64,000 bases of DNA. Origin: Bettongia penicillata ogilbyi. Lineage: Eukaryota > Chordata > Mammalia > Diprotodontia > Potoroidae. The notes under the pieces were generated by a model. The model saw only the letters and a list, made by a program, of their open reading frames with translations, was not told where the DNA came from and made no database searches. Location: assembly GCA_023548195.1 (NCBI GenBank), contig JAJHZJ010000757.1, positions 372,001-436,000 on the forward strand, read 5' to 3'. Position numbers and translations under genes: made by a program. Within the stretch, counting starts at the first letter, position 1; each line of letters starts with the position of its first letter. Positions 21,265-32,469 of the stretch are shown here, piece after piece.

Positions 21265-21515
21265 TCCTCTAAAGAGTGCTGGATTTGAAGTCACAGGTGC
21301 TGGGTTCAAGCTTCACCATTGCCACTCTTCCCCTCTCTGGGCATCAGTTTCCTCATCTGTAAAATGCACAGGCTGTGCTGGGTAACCTCTAAGGTCCCTT
21401 TCAACTTTAAATCTAGGATTCCATGTACCTTTCTGAACCTTCAGTTTCCTTATAAAACTGCGGGGTTAGATTAGGTGACTGCTAAGGTCCCTTCCAGTCC
21501 TAAGTCTCCTCTCCT
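21265..21515 (+). repeat. Two tandem MIR-class fragments
   Basis: GAGTGCTGGATTTGAAGTCAC to CAGTTTCCTCATCTGTAAAATG is one copy. A second 3' piece, TTCAGTTTCCTTATAAAACTG to TCCCTTCCAGTCCTAAGTC, follows at once. Confidence 0.7.
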
Positions 21516-21730
21516 AGGATCCCTCGGTGACTTATCCCCAGGAGTTTGGACCATATCACATCAGCGTTTCTTAAAGAAAAAAACAGATGATAGTTTACCC
21601 TTTATTCTGTATCCATGTTACTGCTGCTAATGTTGCTGATGCTGAGGTTTTCTGCCCTTAGCAAGATAGGCACACTTCAATTTGTATTCAATAGCAAAGC
21701 TGAGCTGGCCTTGGTCTGGAATCCACATAC

Positions 21731-21950
21731 CTGTAGGAATGTATACATTCAATTTGTGATATTGTCACAGCAGATGATCTCTGCAGAGACAGGCTGGGCA
21801 CACGTAGGCACGAACCAAGGCTGCTGCTGCTGTCGTCCAAAGCGTCTGAGCTATCCTCCCGCAGTCTGTTTGGCTTCATGTTTTCATGCTCAACGAAATG
21901 TCTATCTAAGTATGGATCTGTGTTGCCTAGTGGAAACCGACTCCTTGGGG
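21731..21950 (-). other. Candidate exon (minus strand), function unknown
   Basis: On the minus strand a 220-bp block is bounded upstream by a pyrimidine-rich acceptor (CCCCTCTCACCACACAG, AG at 21952-21951). Downstream is a consensus donor, ACAG/GTATGTG (GT at 21730-21729). One frame is open across it and beyond (21688-22011). The predicted peptide is serine-rich in the middle (LDDSSSSLGS), contains an acidic stretch, and resembles no family I know. Seven CpGs fall within the 220 bp, unusual for this window, and the interval has no visible repeat. The block would need entry phase 1 and exit phase 2. Against a coding role, the plus strand is also open over most of it. It could be a real coding exon, a lncRNA exon or chance. 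Confidence 0.3.
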
Positions 21951-22039
21951 CTGTGTGGTGAGAGGGGACAGTGGGAGAGTAGGTAGCCTCTCCTCTCTTT
22001 GCTTTATTCATACCTTGAATACAGAGTTGTGGTGCAAAG

Positions 22040-22262
22040 TCTATGTCATCAGAGACATAGAGAACTTAAAGTTCACATAGCCCAGCACCCTGATTTTATG
22101 CTATGGAGAATCAGGAACCTGATTTGCTGAACTCTTTTGTAACTATTTAGTCCCTTTATGAAAATAAGTTTACCAGGACTCAAGGATGGTAAATGGCAGA
22201 ACAAGGATTTAAACCCAAGTCCTGTCTCCAGATCCAGCCTTCTTCCCACTATCTGTTCTCTC
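22040..22262 (-). repeat. SINE (antisense)
   Basis: CAGAGACATAGAGAACTTAAAG, GCCCAGCACCCTGATTTTATG and CAAGGATTTAAACCCAAGTCC follow a degraded antisense SINE. Confidence 0.5.
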
Positions 22263-23110
22263 TTGCAGATTGCTTCATCCCCTAATGTACCTCAAATGCC
22301 ATGTCCTAGATGCCTCTTAGCAAAAGGATATCATTTGCACCAAAACTGCCCCACCTCCCCATAACTGCCCCCCAATATGGACAAAATCCTAGTTCTTTTT
22401 GTCTATCTTTCCTCTGTGCGTATAATGTAGAAACAAATGCTGGTTCAATAAGATGCTAACCTGACTCCTAATCTCAGTAACATCCGGGAGTGGCTGTGGA
22501 TGGGGGACTGCCAGAAAGCCCAAGGGCTTGGCATAAAAATTGCCAGTTAAGAAACAGACTCTTTATTGGCTTCCTGTCTACAATACTCCATGGTAGATCA
22601 AGAAGTCATACCATGACATTGTCCCTGAGAATGGATCCGCAACAGTGGCTGAATTACACTGTGCTGAAATGGTCTCTGTTCTGTGGTTTGGAAGCATGAC
22701 TCACCATGCTAATTTTCTTTTGCTAGCTCTTGAAAATGAACACCCCCTCTTGACTGCTAGGCAGCCCCCGGGGAACTGAGGGCTGCTCACTCCCCTGAGT
22801 GATCAAGTTTACCTGATTTGCCCGAGAACATCTTGATGGCAAGTCAAACAAATGCTGTTCAGGCTGAAAATAACTCTGACAGCAAAGAATGCTAAGGACT
22901 CCTTCTCCAGATGGCAAAGGAATTTCTAACCCTGCTGTACTTGGTCGTTCCCACCTATTTTCCTAAAAAACAAAGTCGTCAAGTTGATTCTCACTTTTGA
23001 TCCATCACCCAGCCCTTGTTGAACACCTACTATGCGGTGGCCCAGGTAAGGTACATAGAATTATAGGAGCAGGGGACTGGGGACATATCATCAAGAGTTT
23101 GGATCCCACC
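22263..23110. other. Unique interval
   Basis: No gene or repeat is recognised. The stretch 22700-22920 is relatively GC-balanced and repeat-free, a possible conserved non-coding stretch. Confidence 0.4.
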
Positions 23111-23114
23111 TTCA

Positions 23115-23592
23115 CCTCTTGTCACAGTTCAGTCAGTATGTATTAAGTGCCTACTGTGTGCCAGGCACTGAGCTAAATGTCGGGGATACAAAAAGAGGCA
23201 AAAATAGTCCCTACTCTCAAGGAGTTCACAATCTAATGAGGAAGATGAGAAGCAAATGTACAAATATAGATTGTATAGATGAGAAATAATTACCACAGGA
23301 TAAGCATTATATTTGAGAGAGACTGGGAAAGACTTGTTATAGAAAATGAGATTTTAGTTGGGATTTCAGGAAAGGCAGGAGGTAGAGATGAGAAGGGAGA
23401 GAATTTTAGGCATGGAGGACAAGCAGCAAAAATGCCCAGAGTGAGGAGATGGAATGTCTTGTTTGAACAGCAAGGGGGCCAATGTCACTTTATTGAAGAG
23501 TATATGAGTATATTGAAAGTATATGAGTATATATTGAAAGAGTATAAGAGTATATTGAAGATGAATAAAATTTAAAAAGACTAAAAAAGAGT

Positions 23593-23630
<38 letters not shown>

Positions 23631-24440
23631 ATTATGAAGGGTTTTGAATGCCAAATAGAGGATTTTGTATTTGATCCTAGAGGTGATGACAGAAAGTCAC
23701 TGGAATTTATTGAGTAGGGTGGTGACATGGTCAGACCTGTGCTTTGGTAGCAGAGAAAAGGAGAGACTTGAAACAAGGCAGACCCACCCCCAGGCTACTG
23801 CGGTAGGAGAATCATCAAGACCTTATGATGAGTGCCTGGACCAGTGTCTAAGAGAAGGGGGCATATTTGAAAGATGTTACAAAGGAGAAATTGACAAGCC
23901 TAGGCAATAGACTTCATATGGGTTGTGTGAAGGATAGTGAAGAGTCAAGGACAGTCTTTAGATTTTTGAGATGGCGGTACCCTCCAGGCTAATAGGGAAT
24001 TTAGGAAGAAGGAGGGTTTGGGGCAAAGATAATGAGTTCAGTTTTGGACATGTTAAGTTTAAGATGTCTACTGGACATCCAGTTTGAGATGTCTGAAAAG
24101 CAGTTGGGGATAGGAGACTAGAAGTCAACAGAGTAGTTAAGGTTGGATAGGAATTTTTGAGAATCATTAGCATAGAGGATAATTAAAACTATGGGAGCTA
24201 ATGAGATCATTGAGTAAGGTACTACAGAGGGAGAAGAGGGCCCAGGATAGAGGCCCATGGGGTTACAGGGCATGTGCTGGATAAGAATCTAGAAAGAGTG
24301 GTCTGATAGAAAAAAACCTAGAGAGAAGAGAATATTAAGGAGCAGAGAATGATCGATAATGTCAACAACTACAACTGTAGACAAGTCAAGAAGAATGAGG
24401 ATTAAGAGAAGACCATTTGATTTGGCAGCTAATACGCTGT
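23115..24440 (-). mobile_element. L2 LINE 3' half, antisense
   Basis: The complementary strand reads as L2. From the 3' end inwards come the GTGCCTACTGTGTGCCAGGC module, GATTTTAGTTGGGATTTCAGG, GTTTTGAATGCCAAATAGAGG, GTATTTGATCCTAGAGGTGA, GTGGTGACATGGTCAGACC, GTTTTGGACATGTTAAG, GTCTACTGGACATCCAG and GTCAAGAAGAATGAGGATTA. It is the best-preserved antisense L2 in the window and defines the order used to recognise the one at 8.3-10.4 kb. It carries a (GT)n at 23594-23627 and ends where an L1 fragment begins. Confidence 0.75.
23594..23627. repeat. (GT)n microsatellite
   Basis: An uninterrupted run of about 17 GT units inside the antisense L2. Confidence 0.97.
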
Positions 24441-24965
24441 TGGTGGAGCTGTGAACTGATCACACCATTTTGGAGTACAATCTGGAATGTGCCCAAAGAG
24501 TTATACAATCACATATACCCTTTGACCCAACAGTACTATCATGAGGTCTGTTTCCCAAGGTGATCAGAGGGAAAGGAAAAGAACCTTTATGTTCTAAAAT
24601 AGTTATAGCAGCTCCTTTTTTTCGTGGTGGCAAAGAAGTGGAAATTGAGGAGATGCTCATCAATCAAGGAATGGCTTAACAGGTTGTGGTAAATGATTGT
24701 GATGAAATAGTACTGTGCTGTAAGAAATGGTGAGTAGGTTTGATTTTAGAAAAACATGGAAAGGCTTCCATGAAATAATGAAAGTGAAATGACCAGAACC
24801 AAGAGAACGTTGCACACAGGGACAGCAATATTGTTCGGAGAATAACTGTGAATGACTAAGTTATTCTGATATTGTAAGTCCTCAAATCAGCTACAAAGGA
24901 CCTAGGAAGGAAGATGCTATCTACCTACAGAGAAAGAACTGATAAATAGAAGTATGCACGTATGA
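24440..24965 (+). mobile_element. L1 3' end, 5'-truncated
   Basis: Sequence near the end of L1 ORF2 and the 3' UTR is recognisable: CTGTTGGTGGAGCTGTGAAC, CACATATACCCTTTGACCC, TTTTTCGTGGTGGCAAAGAAG, AATCAAGGAATGGCTTAAC, GTACTGTGCTGTAAGAAATGG and AGAGAAAGAACTGATAAATAG. It interrupts the antisense L2. TACATA/TATC simple repeat follows to ~25022. Confidence 0.75.
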
Positions 24966-25034
24966 TTTTACATATATACATACATATGTACACATATACA
25001 TACAAACATATATCTATATCTATACTTGAGTCAC

Positions 25035-25165
25035 CTTAAATATATTTTGAGACACCTTCCTCACAGATTCCTCAAGTGAGATAATATATAAAGCACTCAG
25101 AAAACTTTAAAGTGCTTTATAAATCCTACACATTAGACTTATTATCATCATTACTATCATTATTG
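25035..25165 (+). repeat. MIR 3' fragment
   Basis: AAGTGAGATAATATATAAAGCAC, then AAAGTGCTTTATAAATCC and ATTATCATCATTACTATC resemble the MIR 3' end. Confidence 0.45.
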
Positions 25166-26364
25166 GATGCCTTTGTGTGGAGGAGGGAGGATGAGCCCTT
25201 TCTATCCCTGGGTGTCATTATAACTGACTGATGAGATTTACATGTAACAAATTCTTTTCCTTGTCATGGTCACCTGTGCTCTCCTTGGAGAGCTGGCTCA
25301 TGCCCTCTGCTCTAAAGGGAATGAGTGGGATGAGGAGCCCATATGGAAATGTTCATCCCCTCGATGGCTTGCATTGTTTTCATATACACTGGATATTTCC
25401 TTGGTGGGAAGGAATGATAGTCTTCTCTTTATGTCTTTCTTCTTCTCTCTTCACCACCTCAGTTCCATGTTGTAGCCCTGTCTGGGCACACTCTTTTCCC
25501 TAACAACCTGATTCCAGTGGTTGGAAATGTCCTGTCTAAGCTGATGTCGAATGGTGGCTAATACAATGTGAAGGAGCAATGAAACTCTCAGCTGTCAGGT
25601 CGGGATATGAATTTAAATCAAACCTCATTTAGCTGGGTGCTTCCTTTTGATTTATTGGCAGATGCCTCTTGCTGTTTGAGCCTTGTTAAATTGCTAACAA
25701 ACACTTCACTGACCAGCTGTTCCTATTAAGCCCAAAGAGCACCACAGAGTAGGGTCAATCCTCTTGCATTTTTGATGGCTCTTATATGTCATCCCTGTGG
25801 AGTTTCTGCAGTGAGGGCATTATGCCTATGGCCCTGGGAGATGGCTGGTTAATGTGAATAAGGGATTCTTCTGCCATGGTTGTGGGTGGGGAATGGGAAG
25901 GAGAGGAGGGAGGTTCTTGGGGTCATGATCCCTGTTCCCTGTGCTTCATACTGATTTGCTTCTAAACCCTATGATAGGGGAGAAGGGGAGCTCACTTCTC
26001 AGTCCTTAGGTTCATCTCAAATTATCAACAAAAGCTAGAACTAGGGTAGGGCAATCAGGTCTTTGCCTCATGGAGCTGACTTTAGAGGGTACCAGTTTTA
26101 AAGACAGCATTTTTATAGCACAGATAGCACTTGCTTCTGTAGTGATGAAAACAACAAAGCTTAGCTTCTAGATAGTAAAAATAATTATTTAAAATAGGAA
26201 GCTACCAGATGGTAGACTGGGGAAAGCTTGGCCTTTCTCAGTTCCCCTCTACGTCAACTGAGGTCATGCTTTCTGTAAGCTTGTGGTTTGTTGTACTTGT
26301 CCCAGGCACAAAAATTTCTAGTTATCTGTCTGGAGAGAAAGCACTTTCTTATCACAGATCTGTA
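25166..26364. other. Unique interval, candidate conserved non-coding DNA at 25530-25790
   Basis: No repeat is recognised. The stretch 25530-25790 is repeat-free with AT-rich regulatory-like motifs (GAATTTAAATC, TTTGATTTATTGGC, GTTAAATTGCTAAC). Short frames near 25231-25503 show no known protein. Confidence 0.35.
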
Positions 26365-26705
26365 TATTTATTTATTTATTTTTTAAAATAATTTTTTAAT
26401 TTTTTTCCAGTTGAATATAAAAATTTTTAACATTTATTGTTTTTTTTTTTAAAGTTGAGTTCTAAATTCTCTCCTTCCTCCTCTTCTCCCCTCTTCCTGA
26501 GACAGTTAGCAATTTGGTATAGGTTATACATGTGCAATCATGCAAAACATATTTCCATATTAGTCATGTTGTAAAAGAAAACACGGGCCAAAAAAAAACC
26601 CATGAAAAAAATAAAGTGAAAAATAGTATGCTTCAGTCTGGATAGCATTTTTCATCATGAGTGCTTTGGAATTGTCTTGGATCATTAGAACTATATATTA
26701 ATGTA
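26365..26705 (-). mobile_element. L1 3' end (antisense)
   Basis: The complement of the L1 3' UTR is seen from a T-rich tail (26385-26450), through CTAAATTCTCTCCTTCCTC, TATAGGTTATACATGTGC, CATGCAAAACATATTTCCATA and ATAAAGTGAAAAATAGTATGC, to TTTGGAATTGTCTTGGATC. Compared with the family layout, about 30 bp appear deleted near 26640. Polypyrimidine content and tail position show a minus-strand, 5'-truncated insertion. Confidence 0.8.
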
Positions 26706-26860
26706 GTCATTCAATCAAAAGGCAAGCAATTAAGCCTCATCCTCTCACTATGTGCCTGGCACTGTGCTAAGCACTAGAAATATTAGAATGAAAGTAAAAC
26801 AGTTCCTCCCTCAGGAAGCTTACATTCTACGTCCCTATACCTATGGACAAATATCTTACT
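26706..26860 (+). repeat. CATTTATTAAGC-type repeat
   Basis: CAATTAAGCCTCATCCTCTC, GTGCCTGGCACTGTGCTAAGC and CAGTTCCTCCCTCAGGAAGC match the module. Confidence 0.65.
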
Positions 26861-27429
26861 TCATATGATCATAACAGTGAGGTAAGGGTGAGTTTCGGAC
26901 TGAGTCCAGATGCAGGTACCCCAGATATCACATAATTGAAGTACTCTCTTAAAAGTTGCTCCTGTAAGTTGAATCACATTTAAATACACTGGGAGGGGGG
27001 AGGTACTAAATTAAAACCCTACAAGGAATCATTTTGTAAAATGGAAAACTCAGTCTCTGGGATTATCTTTAGTAAATTGAAATATTTGAATATTAGTTTT
27101 TTTCTTAAACCAGGGCACAAATGTATCTTGATTACAAACCAGGGTACCTAACTGTTCGAGATCCTAAACTTCTTTGCCCCAGATACCCTTGGCATGAGAG
27201 GAAATCTAGTTTTTCTTCTGTTTCTTGAGCTAATTTCACCTCCCTCTTTTTCCAAATAGCCAATGGCTCATCTCCAGGGCCCTCCCCTTTTTCCTTCACC
27301 TTTTCTGTCAACCTCATCAAATGGCTGCTGGTTCCTCAGAATATTTTTCTTCTCTTCCTCAGAATATCACAATCCAGCTGCCTTTTTACTCCCAGCTTTC
27401 CAATCTTCCTTCCTATACTTACTTAATCT
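26861..27429. other. Unique interval
   Basis: No gene or repeat is recognised. Confidence 0.4.
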
Positions 27430-27590
27430 CTATTTGCCTCAGTTTCCTCATCTGTAAAATGGGGATAATAATAGCATCCACCTTGCAGGGTTGTTGTGAG
27501 CATCCAATGAGATAATATTTATAAAGCATTTATCACAGTGCCTGGCATATAGGATGCTATACAAATGTTAGCTATTTTTATTATCTCTCT
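27430..27590 (+). repeat. MIR 3' half
   Basis: TGCCTCAGTTTCCTCATCTG, AAAATGGGGATAATAATAGC, GGTTGTTGTGAGCATCCAATG and GTGCCTGGCATATAGGATGC are strongly conserved MIR sequence. Confidence 0.85.
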
Positions 27591-27824
27591 TTCTGAACGA
27601 AGCCTGCCTTTAGCATGTCTGACCCTGAGAATCTTTGTGGATTCTCACATATCCTATTTTAGAGAGTTATCCCCATAAAAAGGCTCATGCTCTCAAAGTC
27701 TCATAATAGTCAACTCTTTGCTAGTTTCTGGAAGGTTCTTCCCTGCCCCCATACCCATTTTATTACCAGTGCCCATTTTATTTTTATTAGTCTTTTCAGA
27801 CACATCATTACCTTGGGTGGTTAT

Positions 27825-28085
27825 AGGTCCTCAGGATTGTGATACTGGCCCTCAGCTGTGTCTGACTTTTCATGACCACATTTGGGATTTTCTTGGCCAT
27901 GATACTGGAGTGGTTTGCCATTTCCTTCTCTAGCCCACTTTACAGATGTGGAAACGGAGGCAAAATACAGTAAGTGACTTGCCCAGGGTCAAACAGCTAG
28001 TGAGTGTCTGAGGCCAGATTTGAACTCAGGAAGATAAGTCTTCTTTGACTTTCTCCATCCACTCTGCCACCCACCTGCCTTGACC
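27825..28085 (-). repeat. Marsupial CORE-SINE (antisense)
   Basis: GTGTCTGACTTTTCATGACC, TTTTCTTGGCCATGATACTGG, GGTTTGCCATTTCCTTCTC and GGTCAAACAGCTAGTGAGTG, ending with CACTCTGCCACCCACCTGCC, give the complete antisense layout. Confidence 0.85.
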
Positions 28086-28509
28086 CCCAGGTAGGGGCCT
28101 CCCTAATACCCCAGAGGTTATCATGGTGAAAGGGAATTTGAATTCCTTTCCCTTTGCATTTGCCCTTCCTGAATCTGGTTTGCCATATTTTTCTTCTAAC
28201 CCTTAACTCAAATAACCTTGGAACATTCTGGGAGCTTCCTTTCTTGGCTTAGCACTCTTATACTTAGGAGAGATGAGTCCTCTTGATAAAGGGCTTTCTT
28301 GTGACCTTTGTACTCTGTCAGATCATTAATAAGACTAGTGTGTATACTAATGACAATTCAGGCCCTGCTTGAGGTTCTTTGAATCCTGTTCCAATGTGGG
28401 TCAGGATTACTTCTTTGTTTCCCTTTTGTTTCTTTAAGAGCAAGTCAGGGGTGTCTAAGTGAGAGGCAGAGGTTGTGAGTTCACTCTCCACAGAAGTACA
28501 TTCTCTTTC
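28086..28509. other. Unique interval
   Basis: No gene or repeat is recognised. Confidence 0.4.
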
Positions 28510-29140
28510 AGCAAAGGAGGGCTAGTAAAGTGGAAAGGGCCCTGAGTCTATAGTCATAGATTCAATCCCAAATCCAACCCTCCCCTACCTGTGTGACTTT
28601 GGACAAATTACTTTCTCTGCCTGGGTCTTACCTCTTTTGTAAAGTGTGAGGGTTGACTTCTTTACCTCTATATAATCCTATGATCTCCCTTTCTTGAAGT
28701 TGTCAAGTCAATGAACGTTTGTTAAGCACCTATTTATGCGTCAGGTATAGTAAAGATCTGGTCTAGAATTCTTTGTCTGATGATAGCTGTGTGACCCTTG
28801 AGTAGAGGAGGCAGAGCTGAACTGGGAGTCAGGAAGGCTTATGTTCAAAAATCTGCCCTGTTTACTATCCCTGTGACTCTAGACAAATCACTTAAACTGT
28901 TTGTGTCTCACTTCCTTTATCTGTAAAATGAGGGTGTTGGACCAGATGGTTTCTAAGATTTCTTCCATTTCTAAATCTATGGTTTTGTGGACCCTCAGTT
29001 ACCTTTTCTGTAAAATAGGATTAATATTAGCACCCACTTCAAAGTGTTGTAGAGATCAGGTAAGATGATTAGCATATGTAAAATATTTTGTAAACCTTGA
29101 AGCTCTACAAAAATGTGTTATCATTCCTTCCACTGTATCT
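28510..29140 (+). repeat. Cluster of three SINE/MIR fragments
   Basis: Copy 1 spans 28510-28695 (GTGTGACTTTGGACAAATTAC). Copy 2 spans 28800-28990 (GGAGTCAGGAAGGCTTATGTTC to GACCAGATGGTTTC). Copy 3 is a MIR 3' half at 28990-29140 (CCTCAGTTACCTTTTCTG to AATATTTTGTAAACC). All run on the plus strand. Confidence 0.7.
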
Positions 29141-29198
29141 CAAGACCTGAGTTTCTTATTCAGCAAGAATAAAGTGAGAGGGGTGATGAGTTCTAGGG

Positions 29199-29201
<3 letters not shown>

Positions 29202-29250
<49 letters not shown>
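29202..29250. repeat. (TG)n microsatellite
   Basis: An uninterrupted run of about 24 TG units. The cysteine/valine frame it creates is not a gene. Confidence 0.97.
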
Positions 29251-29255
<5 letters not shown>

Positions 29256-29574
29256 GGGAGACTGAGTGGATGGGGGGGACAGAAGGGATAGGTAAGGAAC
29301 ATTCTCAACTTTCCCCACCTGTCTTCTTTCGTCATTTACAACAGGATCACAGGGCTACTTACTCCACAGAACTAGAAAGCCAGGGAAGAGTCATAGGACA
29401 CTGGGGTAAGATGGTGGGAAGGGACTAGTAATTAGCAGGGAGAAATAATGGATCCAAAGCCCAATTGAAAAGAAGATGGCGGCTCTTGAAAACGGAACTC
29501 CTTCCCTCCTCCTCATGAAGAAGACCTTCATCCATAGTGTATGATGGTGGCCTAAAATTTCTGTTGTCCTTTTT
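29251..29574. other. Unique interval with a YY1-like site
   Basis: AAGATGGCGGC at 29473-29483 fits the YY1 core. No retrotransposon 5' end or gene start can be recognised around it. Confidence 0.35.
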
Positions 29575-30150
29575 TTAAAAAATTAATTAATTAATTAATT
29601 TTCAGTGTTCCACAATCACGACCATATAACCTAGATTTTTTTCTTTCCCTCCCTCCTCTTCCCTCCACCCACCTCCCCCATCCCTCCCTGAGATGGCATA
29701 CAATTTTATATAGCTTCTACACATACATTCCTATTTAATACATTTTCACCATAATCATGTTGTATGAAGAATTAAAATGAATGGAAGAAATCATATAACA
29801 AACCAAAATGTAATACAAAAGAAAACAATCTGCTACAATCTGTGATTGAATTCCACAGTTCTTTCTCTGGATGTGGAAGGCATTTTGCCTTAAAAGACTT
29901 TTTTTTGGGAATTTTTTTAAGTCCTTGCATTGCGATGAAGTTCTAAGTCTACCAGAAAAAATCCTCACACACTGTGGCTGTTACTGTGCGCAGAGTTCTC
30001 CTGGTTCTGCTCCTTTTGCTCAGCATCAGTTCATATAAGTCCTTCCAGGCCTCTCTGAAGTCTTCCTGTTCATTTCTTATAGCACAATAGTATTTCATTA
30101 CATTCATTTACCACAACTTGTTCAGCCATTCCCCAAATTGTCCTTCTTGA
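29575..30150 (-). mobile_element. L1 3' end (antisense), longer than the 26.4-kb copy
   Basis: It starts at a T/AATT tail ((AATT)n at 29577-29602). It continues through CCATCCCTCCCTGAGATGGC, TTTTCACCATAATCATG, CAGTTCTTTCTCTGGATGTGG, CAGAGTTCTCCTGGTTCTGC, CAGTTCATATAAGTCCTTCC and CACAATAGTATTTCATTAC, to CAACTTGTTCAGCCATTCC. This is the complement of the L1 ORF2-end/3' UTR. The 3' UTR differs from that of the copy at 26.4 kb, suggesting a different L1 subfamily. Confidence 0.8.
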
Positions 30151-30284
30151 CCTAGCATCAGAACTGGATGCCAAGGAGAGGGAAGGAAGGAGGAAAGTTT
30201 CCAAGCTCCCAAACAAGATGAAGGAATTTTGGAATCACGCCCTTATCTTGAAGGTTTGTGGAACAATAGCATTAATGCTGCTGC

Positions 30285-30530
30285 TGCTAACTAGCATTTA
30301 TATGGCACTTAATGGTTTGCAGAGAGCTTTGCATATTTTATCTCATTTGGTCTTCACTATAACTTTGTGAGGTAGGTGTTTTTATCCCCATTTTACAGAT
30401 GACGGAACTGAGATGATAGAGGTTAAGTGCCTTGTCTACAATTACCCACGCAGTAAATGTCTGAATCAGTATTTCCACTCAAATCTTCCTGACTCCAAGG
30501 CCAGCACTCTTACCAATGGTACCACCTTGT
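30285..30530 (-). repeat. MIR-class SINE (antisense)
   Basis: AGCATTTATATGGCACTTAATGG, TTATCTCATTTGGTCTTCAC, ATCCCCATTTTACAGATGACGG and CTCCAAGGCCAGCACTCTTACC run in antisense order. Confidence 0.8.
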
Positions 30531-31109
30531 TGAATCAATTTCAAGCCGAACATTTGGGGAGATTGTCAACTGCAGGGTATTTTTCCCCCTTCTAGTAAGA
30601 AAGGAAATAATATGGTAGAAACTTAAAAATGGAAAATACTGTGAAAAGTTATGGAGTCTAACCTCCAGTAACCTCCACCTCAAGAAAGGGTCATACCCTA
30701 TCTCATTCCAAAGCTTTTCCTCTCCTTCAGTCTACTGCAGGGTGACTGCTCTGGGACACAGATATGCAGAACCAGAGAAACCAAGATGGATATTTTGTAT
30801 TCATTGACATGTTCATTTTTTGAGCTCTGTGAATTCTGTTATGCTTTGTAAGAAGTGGAGATAACATGCAAGATGCATCAGATAAAGGAAATTTCAAATG
30901 ATCTGAGTTGGCATAGTGATCCAGAAATGTCCCTCACAGTGTACCTAGGTGCTTTGTGTCAGGAGAAAACCTCTAGTACAATGAAAACATCCATTTGATG
31001 TTCTCCCTTCTTTACCTTCCCTTTCCACCCCAATACTGCATAAGGGACTAGGAATCTGACATCAGAATTTAAATTAACTGTGAGTCCTTCTCTAGGGTTG
31101 AAGGCAGAT
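30531..31109. other. Unique interval
   Basis: No gene or repeat is recognised. Confidence 0.4.
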
Positions 31110-31335
31110 AGGTAGTATAGAACACAGAGTGTTTGTTGGGTGGACTTAGGATGACCTGACTTTGGATCCTGCCTCAGACATTTATAAGCTGTGACCCTAA
31201 GCAAAGTCACTGAATCTGTCTCAGCCTTGATTTCCCTGTCTATAGAATTGGCAGAGTAATAACAGTTACCTGATAGGATTGTTGTAGGGATCAAATGAAA
31301 TAACACATACAAAACATTTAGCAGACCTTAAAATG
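31110..31335 (+). repeat. MIR-class SINE
   Basis: GCAGATAGGTAGTATAGAACAC, TTGGATCCTGCCTCAGACATT, GACCCTAAGCAAAGTCACTG and GATTGTTGTAGGGATCAAATG follow the plus-strand order. Confidence 0.75.
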
Positions 31336-31889
31336 ATTCACAGAAGTGCTATGATTATGGTTACAACTAAATGATTGGTTACCACGTGATGAATCCTTTG
31401 GCCATGGTGAATCGTGGCACTGCCTACTAACTAGAGGAGGCTATTGCATTTATATTATATTCAAACAGAGAACAAAATACATTTGATCGAACAGTGATGA
31501 AAGATGGAGGAAACATGAGCACCAATAAAATCACAGTTTTTATAGTACTGAAGAAATAATGATTATATCTGGCACTGTAAAGCATGATGCCAATAAGTAC
31601 TTGCACAATTCTCTTGTAGGTGCCAGTGGTGTAACTCAGAGCTAGCCATTTGCTTCTCATGAAAATTGCTACATTAATGGCTTCATGATAACTTGGGGGA
31701 AAGTAAAAGATATTAGAGGAGCTGGTCATAATTTTCTGCAAGAGATTTAGTTGACATGATCAGAAAGATAGACGTTCTGGATTGAATGACCAACTACCGT
31801 ACCTAGCAGTAAAGTGAGTGAATTTCTTGTCTTAAAGAAGTTTCACAGATAGACTTAGGCAGTTATCTATTTTTACCAGATTAGAAGTT
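31336..31889. other. Unique interval
   Basis: A 104-codon minus-strand frame (31427-31741) begins next to a CTCTTGCAG acceptor-like site. Its predicted peptide is hydrophobic and unrecognised, and the region is AT-rich. I do not call it a gene. Confidence 0.35.
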
Positions 31890-31975
31890 CCTTTATTCAT
31901 ATCACAAACATTTATTAAGCATCGAATTCTTGTGAAACAGTAAGCTAAGCACAGGAGGAGAAACAAGGTTTAACT
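31890..31975 (+). repeat. CATTTATTAAGC-type repeat fragment
   Basis: ACAAACATTTATTAAGCATCG, then AGTAAGCTAAGCACAGGAGG. Confidence 0.55.
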
Positions 31976-32274
31976 AAAGCAAGATCTCTATAAGATGCAC
32001 ATGTGGATATTTTTTTTCCCTTTATTTTTAATTTCTAGAAGAAAACAAGCATTTTCATAACACTATGGTATGCAATATTACACTATAATTATATTGCAGG
32101 ATTATGAATCCAGAACTGCAAGATCAAGTCAAACCTGAAATTCACAACTCCTCAGTAACCCCTACCCCTTGGGCCCCTCCCAGCTCTGAATGGAGAAGGT
32201 AGAGAATGAATATTGGAGATCTCCTCCCAGATCCTCCATTTAATAAGGGGGCCCAAGACAGACACTTCATAATA

Positions 32275-32440
32275 TTCTACCCATCACAGACTACCCCTTT
32301 ACTTAATTTTATGCACTGTTTTCTCCCATTAGATTATAAGTTCCTTGATGTCAGGGACTTTCATCTTGCATTGTATACTCAGCATTTAGTACTTTGACTG
32401 GCAGCAGTAGGTTTCTTAATAAATGTTCATTGACTGACCA
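32275..32440 (+). repeat. L2 3' tail
   Basis: TTTCTCCCATTAGATTATAAG, CCTTGATGTCAGGGAC and TCTTAATAAATGTTCATTGAC make a canonical L2 end. Confidence 0.75.
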
Positions 32441-32469
32441 AACTATAAAGGACCTTAGAAGCCATATAA

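Noticed and set aside
31427..31741. 104-codon minus-strand frame beside a CTCTTGCAG acceptor-like sequence
   Set aside because: The peptide is unrecognised and hydrophobic from AT-rich codons, no good donor closes it, and CpG and codon pattern give no coding signal. Kept only as unique sequence.
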